Part shown: positions 8,383 to 16,781 of the stretch, piece after piece
How positions within the stretch are numbered: the stretch's first letter is position 1
Layout: the number at the start of each line of letters is the position of its first letter
Source of the DNA: Gymnodinialimonas ceratoperidinii
GTDB taxonomy: Bacteria; Pseudomonadota; Alphaproteobacteria; Rhodobacterales; Rhodobacteraceae
Length of the DNA: 64,000 nt
Assembly: GCF_019297855.1 (NCBI RefSeq)
Contig: NZ_CP079194.1
Span: 1,351,501-1,415,500, forward strand
Direction: 5' to 3'
Made by a program: the position numbers and the translations under genes
The notes under the pieces: generated by a model
What the model was told of the DNA's origin: nothing
The model's input: only the letters and a program-made list of their open reading frames with translations
The model's database searches: none

Positions 8383-9750
8383 ATGGCGCAGATTGACTGT
8401 TTCGGCCAACCCATCACCATCGCGACGGCGGCAGGGGTTGAGGCTTGGAATGGCACGCAGATGGCGTTTCTCGCCCATGGCGCCGCAACCCCGGACCGGT
8501 TGGCAGAGACGCTGACCGCGGACTCGGCCTTTGCCCTCGGGCACGCCGTAAAGGGCTTGTTCATGATATTGCTCGGGCGGGGCGAGTTGCTGCCCACGGC
8601 GCGCGAGGCCTTGGAGGCCGCGAAGACCTCGATCCGGGAACGGCCGGTATCCGAGCGCGAGACGGCCTTCGTGGCCGCCCTGGAGATCTGGCTCGCAGGG
8701 TATCCGTCGAAAGCGGTCGCGATCCTTGACGATATTTTAACGAAATCGCCGGAAGATGCGCTCGCGATGAAACTTGCCCACGCGGTCCGCTTCGTGTTGG
8801 GCGATGCACAGGGAATGCGCCGCTCGGTCGAAGCGGTGATGTCTGCCTATGGTCTCGACCACCCCGGGCGCGGCTATCTGATGGGCTGTCACGCTTTCGC
8901 GCTGGAAGAAACCGGCGACTATGCGCGCGCCGCCACGGCGGGCCGCGCGGCTCTGGAAGTCGCCCCCGACGACGCTTGGGGGCTGCACGCGGTGGCCCAT
9001 GTCTATGACATGACGGGCGCATCGGAAGGTGGTTTGGGCTGGCTCACGGGACGCGAGGCGGCGTGGGAGAACTGTAATAATTTTCGCTACCACGTGTGGT
9101 GGCACAAGGCGCTGCTGCATCTCGATCTCCGGCAGACGGAGGAGGTGCTCGACCTCTACGACCGACTGATCCGCGCGGACAAGACCGACGACTACCGTGA
9201 TATCGCCAATGCGACCTCGCTCCTGATGCGGTTGGAGTTGGAGGGCGTGGACGTGGGCGACCGGTGGGACGAGCTGGCAGATACATCTGCGGCGCGCGCG
9301 GAAGACGGGCAGCTCGTCTTCGCAGATCTCCACTATCTTCTCGCGCTGATCGGCGGGCGCCGTTCGGAGGCGGTGGACCGTCTGGTGGGGCGCATCGCCG
9401 CCGACGGCGCGCGGGCCGAGACCGAGGCGGAGCTGCGCATGGCGGCCCCCGGCATCGCGGCGGCGCAAGGGTTGGAGGCTTTCGGCGAGGGCAACTACAG
9501 CGCCGCGTTTCGCGGGCTCAGGACGGCGCGGCGGCACATTCAGTTGGCCGGCGGCTCACATGCCCAGCGCGACGTCTTCGAGCGGCTGACGATCGACGCA
9601 GGCATCCGCGCCGGTGCCATGGACGGTGCCCTCGAGATCCTTGATGCGCGCACCCAGCGGCGCGCGGGCCGCGATGATACATATGCGGCCACCCGGCGCG
9701 AAATGATTGCCACGGCAACCGCTGCCGCGGCCGCCGCATCGGCTCGATAG
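8383..9750 (+). CDS. TTC38-like tetratricopeptide repeat protein
   Basis: A soluble 455-residue helical repeat protein; no signal peptide. The start MAQIDCFGQPITI is chosen because upstream in-frame sequence (8209-8382) is not protein-like and runs through the intergenic gap. Seen: repeated helix pairs such as AKAVAILDDILTKSPEDALA-type blocks (around 110-125), HAFALEETGDYARAATAGRA (around 168-188), AVAHVYDMTGASEGGLGWL, and the FRYHVWWHKALLHLD block, which I associate with the TTC38 family found in bacteria and animals. Catalytic activity is unknown. It sits between the CoA-transferase and the opg operon without overlap to either. Confidence 0.75.
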   Translation: MAQIDCFGQPITIATAAGVEAWNGTQMAFLAHGAATPDRLAETLTADSAFALGHAVKGLFMILLGRGELLPTAREALEAAKTSIRERPVSERETAFVAALEIWLAGYPSKAVAILDDILTKSPEDALAMKLAHAVRFVLGDAQGMRRSVEAVMSAYGLDHPGRGYLMGCHAFALEETGDYARAATAGRAALEVAPDDAWGLHAVAHVYDMTGASEGGLGWLTGREAAWENCNNFRYHVWWHKALLHLDLRQTEEVLDLYDRLIRADKTDDYRDIANATSLLMRLELEGVDVGDRWDELADTSAARAEDGQLVFADLHYLLALIGGRRSEAVDRLVGRIAADGARAETEAELRMAAPGIAAAQGLEAFGEGNYSAAFRGLRTARRHIQLAGGSHAQRDVFERLTIDAGIRAGAMDGALEILDARTQRRAGRDDTYAATRREMIATATAAAAAASAR

Positions 9751-9761
9751 GACGCGCGGTC

Positions 9762-11060
9762 TTGTCTCTGGTTACGTCATCCACCACCGATTTCGTCTCT
9801 CCCCGGTCCGCCCCCGCCCCTGCGGCTGCGTCCGCGACGACCCGCGATCCGCGGCTGGATTTCTTCCGTGGCATCGCCATGATCATCATCCTTTTCGCCC
9901 ATACGCCGGGCAATTTCTTCACCTCGTGGATCCCCGCGCGCTGGGGCTTTTCGGACGCGACGGAGATGTTCGTCTTCTGCTCCGGCATGGCCTCGGCCAT
10001 TGCCTTCGGGCGGACCTTCGAGAGGGCCGGATGGGGATTGGGCGCCGCGCGGGTCGGCTTTCGCTGTTGGCAGGTCTACTGGGCGCATATCGGCATGTTC
10101 TTCGCCATCGCCGCGCTGATGGTGGCGCTCAACGCCTTCGGGCCGTTCGAGCGTGATTACGTGGGACAGCTGAACCTCTATCCGTTCTTCAACGGGATCA
10201 CGCGCGGCGAGGTGCTGGCATCCTCGACGATGGATCAAATGCTGGGGCTGCTGACCCTGACCTACGTGCCGAATTATTTCGACATCCTGCCGATGTACCT
10301 CGTGATTCTGGCGATGATGCCCCTTGTCATGGCGCTCAGCCGGGTGAGCCTCTGGCTGACCGGGGCAGTGGTGCTGACGGTATGGCTCTTCGCCCAGACG
10401 CAACTTCTGGAAGCCCTCGGCGTGGCGCATCTGGCACTGTCACTGCCGGCCGAGCCGTGGAGCGATCGGCAGTGGTTCTTCAACCCGTTCGGCTGGCAAC
10501 TGGTCTTCTTCACGGGCTTTGCGCTGATGATGGGCTGGCTGCCCAAGCCGCCGGTGAACAAGTGGTTGATCGCGGCTGCAGCCGTTGTCGTTCTGGCAAA
10601 CATTCCGCTCTCCAACATCGGGGTGCGGGCGGTGAACCGGGAGTGGTTGGGTCTCGCCTTCGAAGGCAACCCGGTAATCGATTGGCGCGTCGCGAACCGG
10701 ATCTGGATCACCAAAACCGACTTCGGTGTGTTGCGCTATGTCCAGTTCCTGTCGCTCGCCTATCTGGCTTGGGTCATGGTGGGCGAGCAGGGTAAACACC
10801 TGATCGCAAAGGGCTCCAGCCTGACTGCGCGGGTGTGGGACAGGCTGGTGCGAACCTTGATGAAGATCGGGCAGCAGAGCCTTGCGGTCTTCGTCTTCTC
10901 GATGATCCTCGCGCGGTTGAACGGCTTCTGGCTCGACCAATGGGGGCGCGATGCCGCGTGGCACACGGTCTTCGTGAACCTTCTCGGCGTGGCGCTGCTG
11001 GTCGCCGTGGCCTACGGCGTGGGTTGGGTAAAGACGCAACCCTGGCGGGTGCGGCGATGA
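9762..11060 (+). CDS. opgC: OpgC-type membrane acyltransferase for periplasmic glucans
   Basis: Inner-membrane protein of 432 residues with about ten helices that succinylates osmoregulated periplasmic glucans (known for OpgC). Seen: the family N-terminus RDPRLDFFRGIAMIIILFAH, then NFFTSWIPARWGFSDATEMF and FVFCSGMASAIAFGR, and ITKTDFGVLRYVQFLSLAYL. The TTG at 9762 is the first start codon in frame after the previous stop; no good ATG exists before the first helix, so a TTG start is called with moderate certainty. It overlaps the next gene by four bases (ATGA), so opgC-opgG/D-opgH is one transcript. Confidence 0.9.
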   Translation: MSLVTSSTTDFVSPRSAPAPAAASATTRDPRLDFFRGIAMIIILFAHTPGNFFTSWIPARWGFSDATEMFVFCSGMASAIAFGRTFERAGWGLGAARVGFRCWQVYWAHIGMFFAIAALMVALNAFGPFERDYVGQLNLYPFFNGITRGEVLASSTMDQMLGLLTLTYVPNYFDILPMYLVILAMMPLVMALSRVSLWLTGAVVLTVWLFAQTQLLEALGVAHLALSLPAEPWSDRQWFFNPFGWQLVFFTGFALMMGWLPKPPVNKWLIAAAAVVVLANIPLSNIGVRAVNREWLGLAFEGNPVIDWRVANRIWITKTDFGVLRYVQFLSLAYLAWVMVGEQGKHLIAKGSSLTARVWDRLVRTLMKIGQQSLAVFVFSMILARLNGFWLDQWGRDAAWHTVFVNLLGVALLVAVAYGVGWVKTQPWRVRR

Positions 11061-12598
11061 CGGGAGGGCGCGAGCAAGCAGCGGGACTGTCACGACGCGC
11101 GTCGCTGGCGCTTCTCGGCGCCGCTATGGCCGCGCCCGCGATGGCGATGCCGATGGTGCGTGCGGGCTCGGCTCATCGGTTCGACCGCGCGTGGCTGGAA
11201 GCCGAGGCGCAACGGCTGTCACAAGCGCCCTACACGCCGATGCCGGAGGTGCCCGAGGCCTGGCGTGACCTCAGCTACGACGAATACCGGATGATGTGGT
11301 TCAACCCTCAGCGCAGCCTCTGGAGCGACGAGGACCGGCCCTTCAAGGTCGATTTCTTCCACCCCGGCCTCTATTTCCCGCGGCCCGTCGAGGTAAACGT
11401 CGTCGAAAACGGAGAGGCGCAAACCCTCGCCTTCGACATGTCGCTCTTCGATCGCACGGACGGCTTTCCCGACCTGCCGGTGGATGACACCATGGGATAT
11501 ACCGGCCTGCGGTTGCGGGGCGAGCTGGAACACCCCGAGATCTATACGGAATTCGCAGTCTTCCAGGGCGCGAGCTATTTTCGGGCGATCGGGGCAGGGA
11601 TGACTTACGGGCTGTCGGCACGGGGTCTCACGATCAACACCGCAGCACCCGAGGGAGAGGAATTTCCCGAGTTCACGCGCTTCTGGCTCGAGGCGCCGGC
11701 GCCGGGGGACACGGTGCAAGTGGTCCACGCGCTGCTCGATGGCGAAAGCTGCACTGGCGTCTTCACCTTCCGCATCACGCCGGGCGCGGCGACGCGGATG
11801 TCGGTGGAGGTCACGCTGTTTCCGCGCGTCGATCTCGCCCATGTGGGCTTTGCCCCGCTCACCTCGATGTTCCTGTTCGATCAGACCAACCGGGCGGGCC
11901 ACGATGACTTTCGTCCGGCGGTGCATGACAGCGATGGGCTGATGATCCACAACGGCGCGGGAGAGCTGCTCTTTCGGCCGTTGAAGAACCCTGCCCAGCT
12001 TGAGGTCTCCTCTTTCGTGGACGACAGCCCTCGCGGCTTCGGCCTGATGCAGCGCGCCCGGGACCTGTCCGATTTCGAGGACTTCGAGGCGCGCTACGAC
12101 CGCCGCCCGTCCCTGTGGATAACGCCGGGGGAAAGCTGGGGAGAAGGTTCTGTTCAGCTGGTGGAAATCCCTTCTGAACTGGAGGTTTACGACAATATCG
12201 TCGCCTACTGGCGACCCCGCGCGGGTTTACGCGCGGGAGAGGTCTATCGCTACAGCTACGATATGGAGTGGAGCGCCGAGCCGCCGCGTCCGCGTGACGT
12301 CGCCCCGGTACTCAACACCGCGATCGGCGGCAATTGGGACCGCTCGCGCACGCTCGTGTCGATCGATTTCGCGGACCACCCGGCGCTGGCGGATGAACCG
12401 GAGGCCTATACGTCGGTGATCCGGGCCAATCGCGGCGTGGTGTCGGATGGCGTGCTGGAGCGCAATCCGCGCACGAATGGCCTGCGCCTGACGTTCTCGC
12501 CGGACCCGGAGGCGCACCCCTCGATGGAGTTGCGCGCGCAGTTGCTGCGTGAGGGGGAACCTGCCACGGAGGTCTGGCTTTACCGGTGGTCTCCATGA
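11057..12598 (+). CDS. opgG: Glucan biosynthesis protein of the OpgG/OpgD (MdoG) family with a Tat signal
   Basis: Periplasmic protein of 513 residues that shapes the glucan backbone; family members are now known as beta-1,2-glucan-active GH186 proteins. The start ATG overlaps the opgC stop. The signal peptide LSRRASLALLGAAMAAPAMA carries a twin arginine, as in OpgD, whereas classical OpgG uses Sec. The mature part has the MdoG beta-sandwich features: YDEYRMMWFNPQRSLW, FHPGLYFPRPVEVNVVENGE, SYFRAIGAGMTYGLSARGLT, TSMFLFDQTNRAGHDDFRPA, DSDGLMIHNGAGELLFRPL and IVAYWRP. Only one family member is seen here, so it may do the job of both OpgG and OpgD. Symbol is family-level. Confidence 0.9.
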   Translation: MTGGREQAAGLSRRASLALLGAAMAAPAMAMPMVRAGSAHRFDRAWLEAEAQRLSQAPYTPMPEVPEAWRDLSYDEYRMMWFNPQRSLWSDEDRPFKVDFFHPGLYFPRPVEVNVVENGEAQTLAFDMSLFDRTDGFPDLPVDDTMGYTGLRLRGELEHPEIYTEFAVFQGASYFRAIGAGMTYGLSARGLTINTAAPEGEEFPEFTRFWLEAPAPGDTVQVVHALLDGESCTGVFTFRITPGAATRMSVEVTLFPRVDLAHVGFAPLTSMFLFDQTNRAGHDDFRPAVHDSDGLMIHNGAGELLFRPLKNPAQLEVSSFVDDSPRGFGLMQRARDLSDFEDFEARYDRRPSLWITPGESWGEGSVQLVEIPSELEVYDNIVAYWRPRAGLRAGEVYRYSYDMEWSAEPPRPRDVAPVLNTAIGGNWDRSRTLVSIDFADHPALADEPEAYTSVIRANRGVVSDGVLERNPRTNGLRLTFSPDPEAHPSMELRAQLLREGEPATEVWLYRWSP

Positions 12599-14460
12599 CC
12601 AACATCCTGCGCGCAGAGCCCAATATGCCGCCGGAGATGCCTCTGCGGCGCCCGATCCAGAACCTGCGCGCCGATTACCGTGACGCCAGCGCGCCGGGCC
12701 TGTCCCGAAGCCGCGCGTGGCGCTGGCGGTTGGCCACGTTCCTGCCCGCCTTCGCGACGACCTTCGCACTGGTTGCAGCCTTTACCGACTGGTTCGCGAT
12801 GGGCGGCCTGACGGGCTTCGAGACGGCTCTCATCGCCCTGATCGCCATCACTTTTTTCTGGATATCACTCTCCGTCGCTACGGTGACGGTCGGAATCGTG
12901 CGGATGCTGCTGACCCGCGAGACGGCATCGGTTAGCGCGGGTCCCGCGCTTGATGTCGCGCTGCTCGTGCCCTGCTACAACGAGGTCCCGTGGGACGTTT
13001 TCGGCAACGCCTGCGCGATGGTGGAGGCGCTGGAGAGGCATCCAACACCGCACCGCTTCACGCTCTTCATCCTGTCCGACACGCGCGACGCGCGGATCGC
13101 CGAACAGGAGCTCCGCGCCTTTGCCTGCCTGCGCACACGGCTCCCGATCCATTACCGCCGCCGCAGTGACAACGTGGATCGCAAGGTCGGCAACATCGCC
13201 GAATGGGTGGAGCGTTGGGGGGGCGGATATGGCGCGATGATGGTGCTCGACGCCGATAGCCTGATGTCGGGCGATGCCATCGTCGCGCTGACTGACGAGC
13301 TGGCTCGCGATCCGTCCGCCGGCCTGATCCAGACCTTCCCGCAACTCTACGGCGCCGAGACCGTCTTCGCGCGGGTGCAGCAATTCGCCTCCGCCATCTA
13401 CGGCGCGGTGCTGGCGGAGGGGCTGGCAACCTGGAGCGACCGCGAAGGGAATTACTGGGGCCATAACGCGATCATCCGGACCGCCGCCTTTGCGGCCTGC
13501 GCCGGATTGCCCCGCGTGCGGACCTTCTCGGGCAAGGGCGCGATGATCCTCTCCCATGATTTCGTCGAGGCCGGCCTATTGCGGCGCGCGGGATGGGGCG
13601 TGCGTTTTTCGCCGCGCATCAAGGGCAGCTACGAGGAGGTCCCGGCAACGCTGATCGACTACGTGATCCGCGATCAGCGCTGGTGTCAGGGGAACCTGCA
13701 ACACCTCAAGCTGTTGGCGGCAAAGGGGTTTCACGGTGTCAGCCGCTTCCACCTGCTGCACGGCGCCGTCAGCTACCTGCTGAGCCCCGCATGGTTCGCC
13801 CTGCTGACGGTCTGGGCGCTGATCGGCACCGGCGCGGAGCAAAACGTGATCCGCTATTTCGCCGGCGTGAACCCGCAGGTGCAATGGCCGGAAATGACGG
13901 CCATCCACGCCACCGCGCTTCTGGTGTTCATGTACGCGATGTTGCTTGCCCCCAAGGCCTTGGGCGCGGCGGCATTGGGCGGGATCGGTCTGCGAATTGC
14001 GGACCTAGGAGGGGTCTGGCGCTTTCTGGCATCCTTCGTGACCGAGTTGTTCCTGTCGATCCTCTACGCGCCGATCCTGATGGTGCAACAAACGGTGGCA
14101 GTGGTGAAGTCGCTGCTCGGCATTCGTGTCGAGTGGGGCGCACAGGCGCGACGGGGCGGGCGTCACGGGTTCTGGACGATGGTCCGGTTCCATTGGTTGG
14201 AGAGCGTCGCGGGAATCGGATTACTGGCCGGTATGGGGGCGGGCATCGTCTCGATCTGGCTCTTGCCCATCGCGATTTCACTGGCCTTCGCCGTACCGCT
14301 CTCGGCTCTCTCGGGCCTGCGGCTGACCCGCTTCCGCGCCACCGAGCGCGCGCTTGGCACGCCTGAGGTCTACGCCGCACCGGCGATCATCCGCGCGGCC
14401 ATGGCGCACCGCGCGACCCTGCGGGACGTGCTGAACCAAGTGCCTGACGCCGCTGAATAA
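12595..14460 (+). CDS. opgH: Glucans biosynthesis glucosyltransferase, membrane GT2
   Basis: Inner-membrane processive glucosyltransferase of 621 residues making the linear glucan chain from UDP-glucose. The ATG at 12595 overlaps the previous stop (ATGA); a GTG nine bases earlier is an alternative. Seen: two N-terminal helices, then the GT2 domain starting LLVPCYNEVPWDVFGNACAM, metal-binding DAD at 219-221, GHNAIIRTAAFAACAGLP, and the QRW motif at 361-363 (IRDQRWCQGNLQHLKLL), then about five or six helices. Spacing to the convergent rhodanese gene is only four bases, so no terminator fits between them. Confidence 0.94.
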   Translation: MTNILRAEPNMPPEMPLRRPIQNLRADYRDASAPGLSRSRAWRWRLATFLPAFATTFALVAAFTDWFAMGGLTGFETALIALIAITFFWISLSVATVTVGIVRMLLTRETASVSAGPALDVALLVPCYNEVPWDVFGNACAMVEALERHPTPHRFTLFILSDTRDARIAEQELRAFACLRTRLPIHYRRRSDNVDRKVGNIAEWVERWGGGYGAMMVLDADSLMSGDAIVALTDELARDPSAGLIQTFPQLYGAETVFARVQQFASAIYGAVLAEGLATWSDREGNYWGHNAIIRTAAFAACAGLPRVRTFSGKGAMILSHDFVEAGLLRRAGWGVRFSPRIKGSYEEVPATLIDYVIRDQRWCQGNLQHLKLLAAKGFHGVSRFHLLHGAVSYLLSPAWFALLTVWALIGTGAEQNVIRYFAGVNPQVQWPEMTAIHATALLVFMYAMLLAPKALGAAALGGIGLRIADLGGVWRFLASFVTELFLSILYAPILMVQQTVAVVKSLLGIRVEWGAQARRGGRHGFWTMVRFHWLESVAGIGLLAGMGAGIVSIWLLPIAISLAFAVPLSALSGLRLTRFRATERALGTPEVYAAPAIIRAAMAHRATLRDVLNQVPDAAE

Positions 14461-14464
14461 TACC

Positions 14465-14923
14465 CTAGCCGCGCGTGATCGGCAGGCCTTCGTTGATCCA
14501 CCCCGGACCGGCGCCCGAGCCGAGCATACCCTCCGGCACATCGATGACCTGCGTGAACCCCGCCTCTGTCAGGCGATTTGTCAGGCGCGACGACCGCACG
14601 CCGCGCATGCAGATCAGCGCAATGGGCACGTCCCGCGCGCCCTCGGTCAGCTCCAGCAAGGCTTGAGTGAAATCGTCCCGCCGCATGTCGAGCCTTCGCG
14701 CCGACGCCGGGCTGCCCGTGGCGGCCCATTCATCAGGGCGCCGGATATCCACCAACAGGATCTCGCCACGGGTGGCCAACTCATGAGCAGTTGCCACGTC
14801 GATCTGTTCCGAAACCGTCTCGGACAAAGCCGTGTAATAGAGATTGCGCCCCTCGGTTGCCGCGAAGATCGCGCCCACCAGCGCCACGGCACCACCCCCG
14901 ATCAGCACCCTGCGGCGGTCCAT
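14465..14923 (-). CDS. Membrane-anchored or exported rhodanese-domain protein
   Basis: A 152-residue single-domain rhodanese. The N-terminus MDRRRVLIGGGAVALVGAIF has Arg residues followed by a hydrophobic stretch, so it is probably exported, perhaps by Tat, or anchored. Rhodanese features: LLVDIRRPDEWAATGSPASA, the active-site loop CMRGVRSSRLTNRLTEAGF with the cysteine near residue 105 in a CxxGxR pattern, and a conserved end IDVPEGMLGSGAGPGWINEG. It could carry persulfide sulfur, or only fold like a rhodanese. It is the last gene of a four-gene minus-strand operon and starts one base after the SCO gene ends, hinting at a shared thiol or copper redox role. Confidence 0.85.
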   Translation of the reverse strand: MDRRRVLIGGGAVALVGAIFAATEGRNLYYTALSETVSEQIDVATAHELATRGEILLVDIRRPDEWAATGSPASARRLDMRRDDFTQALLELTEGARDVPIALICMRGVRSSRLTNRLTEAGFTQVIDVPEGMLGSGAGPGWINEGLPITRG

Positions 14924-14924
14924 C

Positions 14925-15476
14925 CTAGCTGGCCTCCATGTAGCCGGTCACGATCTCGGCCATCATCTCGGGCCCGAGGACGGGCGGCAGCAGGGTCAGC
15001 ACCTCTCCCGCGCCATCAAGCAGGTAAATGAACGAGCCGTGAGAGAAGACGGTGCCATGAAACGGGTCAATGAAGAGCTCCTCGAACTCGACGGAATAGC
15101 CATCGTACGCCTCCTGCAAAGCGGCCTCGCTGCCCGTCAGGCCGACGAAGTCCGGGTGAAAGACAGGCAAGGCGCGGGCCATGGCCTCGGGGGTGTCGCG
15201 TGTCGGGTCCACAGTGATCATGACCGGACGCAGCGCGCCGCCGCGGGCGCGGACCTCCTCCACGGTCGAGGCCATGAGGGGCAGCGCGGCTGAGCAGATT
15301 TCCTGACAGTTCGCATAGCCAAAGAACACCAGCTGATGCCAATTTTCCGGGTCTGCCTGCGTGCGCTCGGCGCCGGTCTGATCGATCAGCGTGAAGGCGC
15401 CGCCGAGATTGTCGGTCAGGCTCTGGGCCGTGGCCGTGCCGGTGGCGAGGGCCAGAACCAGCACAAGGCGGATCAT
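14925..15476 (-). CDS. SCO1/SenC-family periplasmic copper/thiol protein
   Basis: A 183-residue exported thioredoxin-fold protein. MIRLVLVLALATGTATAQ is a Sec signal peptide. The copper-binding CxxxC is in FFGYANCQEICSAALPLM (near residues 57-61) and the distant His ligand lies in the HGTVFSHGSFIYLL stretch (about 146-155). Family members deliver copper to the CuA site or act as thiol-disulfide reductants. Its start overlaps the stop of the upstream gene (ATGA), so it is coupled to two unknown exported proteins and a rhodanese, not to the cytochrome oxidase genes at 52837. A non-oxidase job is therefore plausible. Confidence 0.9.
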   Translation of the reverse strand: MIRLVLVLALATGTATAQSLTDNLGGAFTLIDQTGAERTQADPENWHQLVFFGYANCQEICSAALPLMASTVEEVRARGGALRPVMITVDPTRDTPEAMARALPVFHPDFVGLTGSEAALQEAYDGYSVEFEELFIDPFHGTVFSHGSFIYLLDGAGEVLTLLPPVLGPEMMAEIVTGYMEAS

Positions 15477-16057
15477 CGGGTGGCCTCCCAGGCCTCTTGC
15501 CAGGTTTCCCCGGTGCCGAGGTAGCCATCCGCCTCGATCAGCGCCAGGATCCGAGGGTCATTGCGATACCAGCGGCCCTCCTGCGCTGCCGCCTCCGGGA
15601 AAGCCTCGGCCCAGGCGTCGGTCCATCCGTCTGCGGTGGTCCAGTCATCCTCACCCACCCGACGGATCATCTGGACGAGATAGACGTTGGTCGCGCCCAC
15701 GTATTCATCCTCGATCAGCAGCCCGTCGACCTCCACCAACTCGCCACAGAAGGGCGCCAGATCGACGGCCGCTCCGGTAAAAATGCCCTGGTTGTTCTTG
15801 TTGGGATAGGTCAGCACCCCGTCGAGGCTGCGCAGCAAGCCCACCTGGCGTCCGTCGGTGCAGGCATTGCCGCAATCGCCTGCCACCTCGCAGAGCAGGT
15901 CGACGACGGTGGCCTCGAACCGAGCGGGTTCTTCCCACGCGAGGTTCCAGGATCGCGCCTCGGACCCGGCCGAGAACGGGCCCTCCTGCGCCGAGACGGG
16001 CACGCCGACTGATGACAGCGCAACGAACAAGCCGAGATGTTTGAACGGAATATTCAT
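15473..16057 (-). CDS. Exported protein of unknown function with four-cysteine cluster
   Basis: Not recognised. 194 residues; the second of two adjacent ATGs (16057) sits six bases from GGAGGG, the first (16060) only three, so 16057 is preferred. A signal peptide ends near VSAQEG. The mature part has CEVAGDCGNACTDGRQVGLL, a block with three cysteines, then GIFTGAAVDLAPFCGELVEV with a fourth. The C-terminal half is rich in Trp and ends DPRILALIEADGYLGTG. Cysteine spacing suggests metal or disulfide chemistry. It overlaps the SCO gene downstream by four bases. I recall similar proteins in other proteobacterial SCO clusters, but cannot confirm it here. Confidence 0.7.
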   Translation of the reverse strand: MNIPFKHLGLFVALSSVGVPVSAQEGPFSAGSEARSWNLAWEEPARFEATVVDLLCEVAGDCGNACTDGRQVGLLRSLDGVLTYPNKNNQGIFTGAAVDLAPFCGELVEVDGLLIEDEYVGATNVYLVQMIRRVGEDDWTTADGWTDAWAEAFPEAAAQEGRWYRNDPRILALIEADGYLGTGETWQEAWEATR

Positions 16058-16059
16058 CA

Positions 16060-16503
16060 TTAACCCTCCGGGTTCGGGATCGCGAAGCCCGGAACCGCGC
16101 CGAAATCATCGTGGTTGATGTTCGTAATCCCGTGATCTTCAAGCACCGCCTCCACCACGAGGTAATTCAACCCGTCACGCGCGAAGAGGTTGCCTTCGAC
16201 GGTGACCTCGTGGGACGCCAACTCAAGCTGCCGCTGTCCGGAAGCGCTTTGATCGTCTCCGGCAATCGCAAGTATCATGTAAACGGTGCCGTCTTCTCCG
16301 AGCAGACCCACGGGGATCCCCCCGGCCGAACACCAGATCGCACAGGTGTGGTGCGCCGTGCCGCGCACTGCATCCGGCCCGCCCATGACGCCCGAGAAGT
16401 AGCACCAGGTATCGATGATCTCACCCCGGAGGGTGACGGCCTCCCCCTCGGCCCAAACCGGTCCGGCGGCCAGAACGGCCGCCGCTGTCAACAAACGTTG
16501 CAT
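16060..16503 (-). CDS. Small exported protein of unknown function with conserved-looking Cys/His motifs
   Basis: Not recognised. 147 residues with a cleavable Sec signal (MQRLLTAAAVLAAGPVWAEG). The mature region starts as a small beta-rich fold: VTLRGEIIDTWCYFSG, then GTAHHTCAIWCSAGGIPVGL with HH, and two Cys four apart, then IITNINHDDFG-like ending. The Cys/His arrangement could bind a metal. It is the first gene of the four-gene operon; its TAA shares one base with the first ATG of the next gene (TAATG). No transcription terminator is visible before 14465, so all four genes probably share one message. The upstream gap is 278 bases to lysC. Confidence 0.7.
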   Translation of the reverse strand: MQRLLTAAAVLAAGPVWAEGEAVTLRGEIIDTWCYFSGVMGGPDAVRGTAHHTCAIWCSAGGIPVGLLGEDGTVYMILAIAGDDQSASGQRQLELASHEVTVEGNLFARDGLNYLVVEAVLEDHGITNINHDDFGAVPGFAIPNPEG

Positions 16504-16655
16504 GTGTCAGGCTCCCCTTGCATCCCTGCAAGCAGCCTAACAGTCCTGACGCGCAACCGAGGTCACATTTTAGAGCGCCCCGCGCGAGCCTCCGTGAACC
16601 GGCGAATTTGCACCGCCCGTCGCGCAGCTCGAAAGCGCCGGACACTCCAGCCTGA

Positions 16656-16723
16656 CTTCATCTTTTCACAAATACGGCGGGGGGAGGCGCTCTTCCTGAA
16701 GAGCGCCGGGGGGCAGCGCCCCC
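16656..16723 (-). repeat. Interspersed intergenic repeat, copy C, with strong hairpin
   Basis: On the minus strand this reads a GGGGGCGCTGCCCCC hairpin, a second G/C block and then GTATTTGTGAAAAGATGAAG. Inside is a perfect ten-base inverted repeat with a two-base loop (GGCGCTCTTC at 16686-16695, GAAGAGCGCC at 16698-16707). It lies between lysC and the SCO operon, both on the minus strand, so it is transcribed as lysC 3' region or as upstream region of the operon. It has no T-run, so it may act as an mRNA 3' hairpin rather than a canonical terminator. Confidence 0.7.
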
Positions 16724-16781
16724 GACAAGGCCCTCAGCACGCAGGAAGCACGCCGACAGGAAACCCGAACGAACGCGCCGT

